From positions 1 through 15,700 of the forward strand of contig JAEYSE010000079.1 in assembly GCA_023435025.1 (NCBI GenBank): a DNA stretch of 15,700 nt, in the 5' to 3' direction. The DNA comes from Bacillota bacterium. GTDB taxonomy: Bacteria > Bacillota > Clostridia > Christensenellales > CAG-138. Shown in pieces: positions 12,981-15,700 of this stretch (the stretch's first letter is position 1; each line of letters opens with the position of its first letter). The translations under genes and the position numbers were made by a program. Below the pieces are notes generated by a model that did no database searches, was not told the DNA's origin, and saw only the letters and a list, made by a program, of their open reading frames with translations.

Positions 12981-13550
12981 TCAAACTCGTATTTGCTCAA
13001 TGATCGCACGTGCCAGGTAATCGGCAATACGCGTTGCCTGATCGTAAATCTCGTCGTACTGGTCAATGCTCTCCTGATATTGGCGCGAATAAATCTGCGA
13101 CGCCTCTTCTTGAGACAGATACAAGAGGTCATATAACATGACCCGTAATTCTTCCTTGTCAATATAGCGGTTGGTATTCCCCAGTACCTGTACAAGTTCG
13201 TCAAGTTGCTCGAATAAGCGCTGATACAGTTTATTCGCAGTATCCATGTCTTGGCGGGCCAGCGCATCACTCATTTCAAAGAACGTTGTGGTATATTCAG
13301 AAAGAATACGCTCAATGCGTTCGGCAACCGCATCCCCATACAAGAAACGGAATACGTTGGCGATATCTGTAGCATTTCGAAGCATACGCCGTTCAATATA
13401 GGGCTTGTTTTCAAGATCAAATAATGTAGAAATATAAAGACCTCGCGTCCAATGAATATTGTCCGACCAATATCTGCGTAACAAGTTGGAGAGTTCAACC
13501 TGGTTGAGCAAATATCCAATCCTATTGCTTTGCAATCTTCCAGCCTCCAT
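12981..13550 (-). CDS. Conserved all-helical protein of unknown function
   Basis: A 189-aa soluble helical protein. The ATG at 13550 is chosen because AAAGGAG lies eight bases before it; an upstream in-frame ATG (13571) has no such site. The N-terminal pattern W..D.IHWTRGLYISTLFDL (28-46) followed by YIERRMLRNATDIANVF (51-67), and a C-terminal helix with YDEIYDQATRIADYL, match a family of about 180-190 aa in Firmicutes whose members I recall being loosely annotated (sometimes as acetylglutamate kinase, which this clearly is not). No catalytic signature is visible. It is divergent from the CDF transporter with a 278-base shared upstream region, so co-regulation is possible. Confidence 0.8.
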   Translation of the reverse strand: MEAGRLQSNRIGYLLNQVELSNLLRRYWSDNIHWTRGLYISTLFDLENKPYIERRMLRNATDIANVFRFLYGDAVAERIERILSEYTTTFFEMSDALARQDMDTANKLYQRLFEQLDELVQVLGNTNRYIDKEELRVMLYDLLYLSQEEASQIYSRQYQESIDQYDEIYDQATRIADYLARAIIEQIRV

Positions 13551-13684
13551 GCCGCCTGCTCCTTTCAACAATAAGGGGGTTCAATTGCCTGTTTCGCCCG
13601 CTCATACTGTTATATTCTATGTGTGCGGCGCAATATCTTGCCTCTTTCCAGCTGGTAAATCTGACGGTAAAACGTAAATCGGTC

Positions 13685-13713
13685 TGGTTTGCTTTTTCAA
13701 TTGGGCTTATAAT
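13685..13713 (+). promoter_or_regulatory. Putative promoter of the CDF transporter gene
   Basis: A perfect TATAAT at 13708-13713 with a poor -35 (TGGTTT, 13685-13690) at 17 bases. It lies 116 bases before the TTG start, leaving a leader of about 100 bases. No clear promoter is seen for the divergent helical-protein gene. Confidence 0.45.
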
Positions 13714-13828
13714 AGAGAGTAATGCAAATTCCACAGAATGGATTCGATACGCCTGGTAAATGGTACATTCGAATGTCAATGAACGTATGAAGGCGCATGG
13801 AGAATGATAGGCAAAGGAGGGCGGAGCC

Positions 13829-15010
13829 TTGACAGACTTACTGATGCGGCTGTTCCTCAAAACAAAACAGGATGAAACTGCGGCGCACAAGCGCGAGCGC
13901 TACGGCAATTTTGCCAGTATCGTAGGCGTCGTTTCCAACCTTGTGCTTTTTGTAATGAAAATTCTCATTGGAATAACTTCGGCCAGTGTTTCTATCATTG
14001 CTGACGCCGTCAACAGCCTTTCGGATTCGGCATCCTCTCTGATTACGCTGTTCGGGTTTAAGATTTCTGGCAAGCCAGCGGATGCCGACCACCCGTATGG
14101 CCATGCACGCATGGAGTATATCTCCGGCCTTATCGTATCGGTCCTGATCCTGTTTTTCGGTCTGCAGCTAATGCAAAGTTCGGTGCAGAAGATCATCCAT
14201 CCAGCGCCAGTACAGTTTGAAGTCATTACGTTAATTATATTAGGGATCTCCATCCTCATCAAAGTTTGGCAATGCCTGTTTTACCGAAAAATCGGCCGCC
14301 TGATGAATTCCATGACGTTAATTGCCACCTCGGTAGACAGCAGGAACGATATCCTTTCCTCTTCCGCCGTACTGCTTGCGGTGGTTATCACCCGCCTGAC
14401 TGGGTTTGATCTGGACGGTTATATGGGGGCTGTTGTCGCCGTGCTTATTTTGTGGAGCGGCGTAAAAATGGTAAAGGATACGGGCAGCATTTTGCTGGGG
14501 ACCGCACCCACCAAAGAGTTGGTGGACAGCATTTATAAAAAAATACTCGGGTACGAGCAAATCATTGGCCTTCATGATTTAAGCGTGCACAGCTATGGTA
14601 TAAACAAATGCTTCGCTTCCGTGCATTGCGAGGTGCCCGCAGAGCAGGATATCATGCTCAGCCACGATATCATAGACAATATCGAGCGCGATTTCTTAAA
14701 GGAATACGGTATCCATCTGGTCATTCATCTGGACCCGGTCGTGACAAACGACTTAAGGACAAATGAATTGAAAGCGAAGGTAGAGGAACTGGTTACAAAT
14801 CTCCCGTTCGAAGTTAGCATGCATGATTTTCGGGTGGTATGGGGCATCAGCCATACCAACCTGATATTCGACGTCGTTGCGCCATTTGATGCAAAATGGA
14901 ATGATAAAAAGATCATTGCCCATATTGCCGATGAAATCAAAAAGCTGGACCCGACTTACCACGCGGTTATTACGGTGGATCATTCATATGTGCCGTGTAC
15001 GAAGGGGTGA
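13829..15010 (+). CDS. Cation diffusion facilitator transporter, Mn2+-type site
   Basis: A 393-aa inner-membrane proton/metal antiporter of the CDF family. TTG start, fixed by AAAGGAGGG seven bases upstream. Six transmembrane helices occupy about 28-215. The transport site combines Asn62/Asp66 (ADAVNSLSD, TM2) with Asp170/Asp174 (DSRND, TM5). Zn-type CDFs have His in place of one of these; the Asn-Asp/Asp-Asp set is associated with Mn2+ export. The loop motif DHPYGHARMEY (87-97) is a family hallmark. LLGTAP (222-227) leads into a cytosolic metal-sensing domain, and a further C-terminal segment to residue 393 makes the protein longer than the usual roughly 300 aa. A GC-rich hairpin follows the stop. 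Confidence 0.93.
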   Translation: MTDLLMRLFLKTKQDETAAHKRERYGNFASIVGVVSNLVLFVMKILIGITSASVSIIADAVNSLSDSASSLITLFGFKISGKPADADHPYGHARMEYISGLIVSVLILFFGLQLMQSSVQKIIHPAPVQFEVITLIILGISILIKVWQCLFYRKIGRLMNSMTLIATSVDSRNDILSSSAVLLAVVITRLTGFDLDGYMGAVVAVLILWSGVKMVKDTGSILLGTAPTKELVDSIYKKILGYEQIIGLHDLSVHSYGINKCFASVHCEVPAEQDIMLSHDIIDNIERDFLKEYGIHLVIHLDPVVTNDLRTNELKAKVEELVTNLPFEVSMHDFRVVWGISHTNLIFDVVAPFDAKWNDKKIIAHIADEIKKLDPTYHAVITVDHSYVPCTKG

Positions 15011-15024
15011 GATTGGTTTAGAAA

Positions 15025-15048
15025 TCCCCGCCGGAGATCCGGAGGGGA
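15025..15048. other. Strong GC hairpin between convergent genes
   Basis: TCCCC.CCGG (15025-15034) pairs with CCGG.GGGGA (15039-15048) around a 4-base AGAT loop with one opposed mismatch (G/A). It starts 14 bases after the CDF stop. No T-run follows on either strand, so it may be a transcript-end stabiliser rather than a classical terminator. Confidence 0.5.
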
Positions 15049-15111
15049 GATAAGGCATCGTTGCTTGTTATCCTGCGCTTTGCAATTAAAAATATAGATC
15101 GCTGCTAATGA

Positions 15112-15519
15112 TTATTTAGACTCACCCTGAACCACTTGTTTTAGCCGGTTTAAGATTTTTGCAATGTTACCATTCTTTATGGCCGATGCAATCAACCCAT
15201 CACAAAACCGTTCTTGTTGGATATAACATGTAAGCATCGCCAGTAATAGCTGTAAATCTGCACGTTCAATACAAGCGTCAAAACTATCATGGCTTGGCTC
15301 CAGGCTATGATTTTTTATAGTATCCATATAGTTTTCGTCGGCAAGATGCATCGAATTGAATTTACAAATAAACGCTTCAACTTCCTCGCTGTATATTGGG
15401 AACGGAAAGGAAGTAGCTCCATTGGGCATTTTTTCGCCACCGCCCCATTTGGTATCAGGCTTTGCATCAAAATAATCTATGTGAGCAAATAGAGCCGACC
15501 AATTCGGGTTATTTTTCAT
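15112..15519 (-). CDS. DUF6508-like protein, 135 aa
   Basis: A soluble small protein. SFPFPIYSEEVEAFI (37-51), ADLQLLLAMLTCYIQQERFC (87-106) and DGLIASAIKNGNIAKILNRL (107-126) resemble the core of the DUF6508 family, which has no assigned function. No signal or membrane segment. GGGG lies about eight bases before the ATG. It is somewhat more AT-rich than the CDF gene and stands alone, convergent with it. I am fairly sure of the gene and moderately sure of the family. Confidence 0.75.
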   Translation of the reverse strand: MKNNPNWSALFAHIDYFDAKPDTKWGGGEKMPNGATSFPFPIYSEEVEAFICKFNSMHLADENYMDTIKNHSLEPSHDSFDACIERADLQLLLAMLTCYIQQERFCDGLIASAIKNGNIAKILNRLKQVVQGESK

Positions 15520-15568
15520 TACAAATGCCCCAACTTTCTCATTTATACTACATGACCAATACTACGGG

Positions 15569-15613
15569 ATTATACAGTTATATCCATTATAGCATTTATC
15601 GGATTTTCAACAA
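15569..15613 (-). promoter_or_regulatory. Promoter region of the DUF6508-like gene
   Basis: Two perfect minus-strand TATAAT boxes occur at 15586-15591 and 15569-15574. The first has a partial -35 (TTGTTG, 15608-15613) at 16 bases; the second has none. The start codon is at 15519, giving a leader of about 40-60 bases. Confidence 0.5.
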
Positions 15614-15629
15614 TATTCTCGGCATAGCA

Positions 15630-15659
15630 TAACCGGCACAGCTTACGCCATACCGGTTA
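15630..15659. repeat. 7-bp inverted repeat near the window end
   Basis: TAACCGG (15630-15636) and CCGGTTA (15653-15659) pair around a 16-base loop, upstream of the DUF6508-like promoter. It could be an operator or the end hairpin of a gene beyond the window. No T-run adjoins it. Confidence 0.4.
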
Positions 15660-15700
15660 CAACCCTGCTTGATCCGGCAGGAATTTTCAGTTTTTGAGTA

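Noticed and set aside
1..15700. CRISPR arrays, tRNA or rRNA genes, complete insertion sequences
   Set aside because: I looked for regularly spaced repeats, cloverleaf-type arms, conserved rRNA blocks and transposase motifs and saw none.

Overview
The window looks like a chromosomal segment of a low-to-mid GC Gram-positive anaerobe (Firmicutes, probably class Clostridia). The signs are strong AGGAGG-type ribosome binding sites in front of almost every gene, TTG starts after such sites, lipobox lipoproteins, an LPXTG-type sorting signal (VPKTG, hydrophobic stretch, RKRK tail), and small clostridial-type families (TSCPD, CGGC, bPH_1, DUF6508). This placement is an inference from gene content.

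Layout. (1) 204-1463: a secreted or lipid-anchored metal-dependent amidohydrolase with its own promoter and terminator. (2) 1464-3348: a visibly AT-richer stretch. It has a promoter at 1612, a 250-bp segment bounded by 23-bp inverted repeats that contains a 34-codon ORF with a perfect Shine-Dalgarno site, a palindrome, and an unrecognised 373-aa gene. It looks acquired. (3) 3443-4543: a gene graveyard. In order along the + axis it holds the 3' end of a second Gfo/Idh/MocA dehydrogenase, a CGGC-domain gene broken by two one-base losses in homopolymers, an intact TSCPD gene, the last 36 codons of a NifS/IscS-like cysteine desulfurase, and on the opposite strand the tail of a rhodanese domain with a frameshift and an amber codon. 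(4) 4616-6601: two intact, translationally coupled Gfo/Idh/MocA oxidoreductases on the minus strand. The first graveyard fragment shares a 95-bp, 91/95-identical direct repeat with the end of the downstream one. (5) 6771-6962: a 63-aa glycine-rich membrane protein.

(6) 7315-12808, + strand: an AraC regulator with an N-terminal PAS-like sensor, preceded by a palindrome lying on its own promoter. A gap follows, then a compact five-gene run: a stand-alone protein resembling that same sensor domain but lacking the DNA-binding part, two different lipoproteins, a cytoplasmic-looking bacterial PH-domain protein (bPH_1), and a 748-aa beta-helix surface protein with a VPKTG cell-wall sorting signal. 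No terminator-like hairpin with a U-run is seen between these five genes and the gaps are 34-66 bases, so I infer one transcription unit. This is the best candidate for an undescribed system: a sensor pair controlling, or belonging to, a cell-envelope assembly. Its function is unknown.

(7) 12981-13550 (minus): a conserved all-helical protein of unknown function, divergent from (8) 13829-15010 (+): a cation diffusion facilitator whose metal-site residues (Asn-Asp / Asp-Asp) suggest Mn2+ rather than Zn2+. (9) 15112-15519 (minus): a DUF6508-like protein, with its promoter region and a hairpin running to the end of the window.
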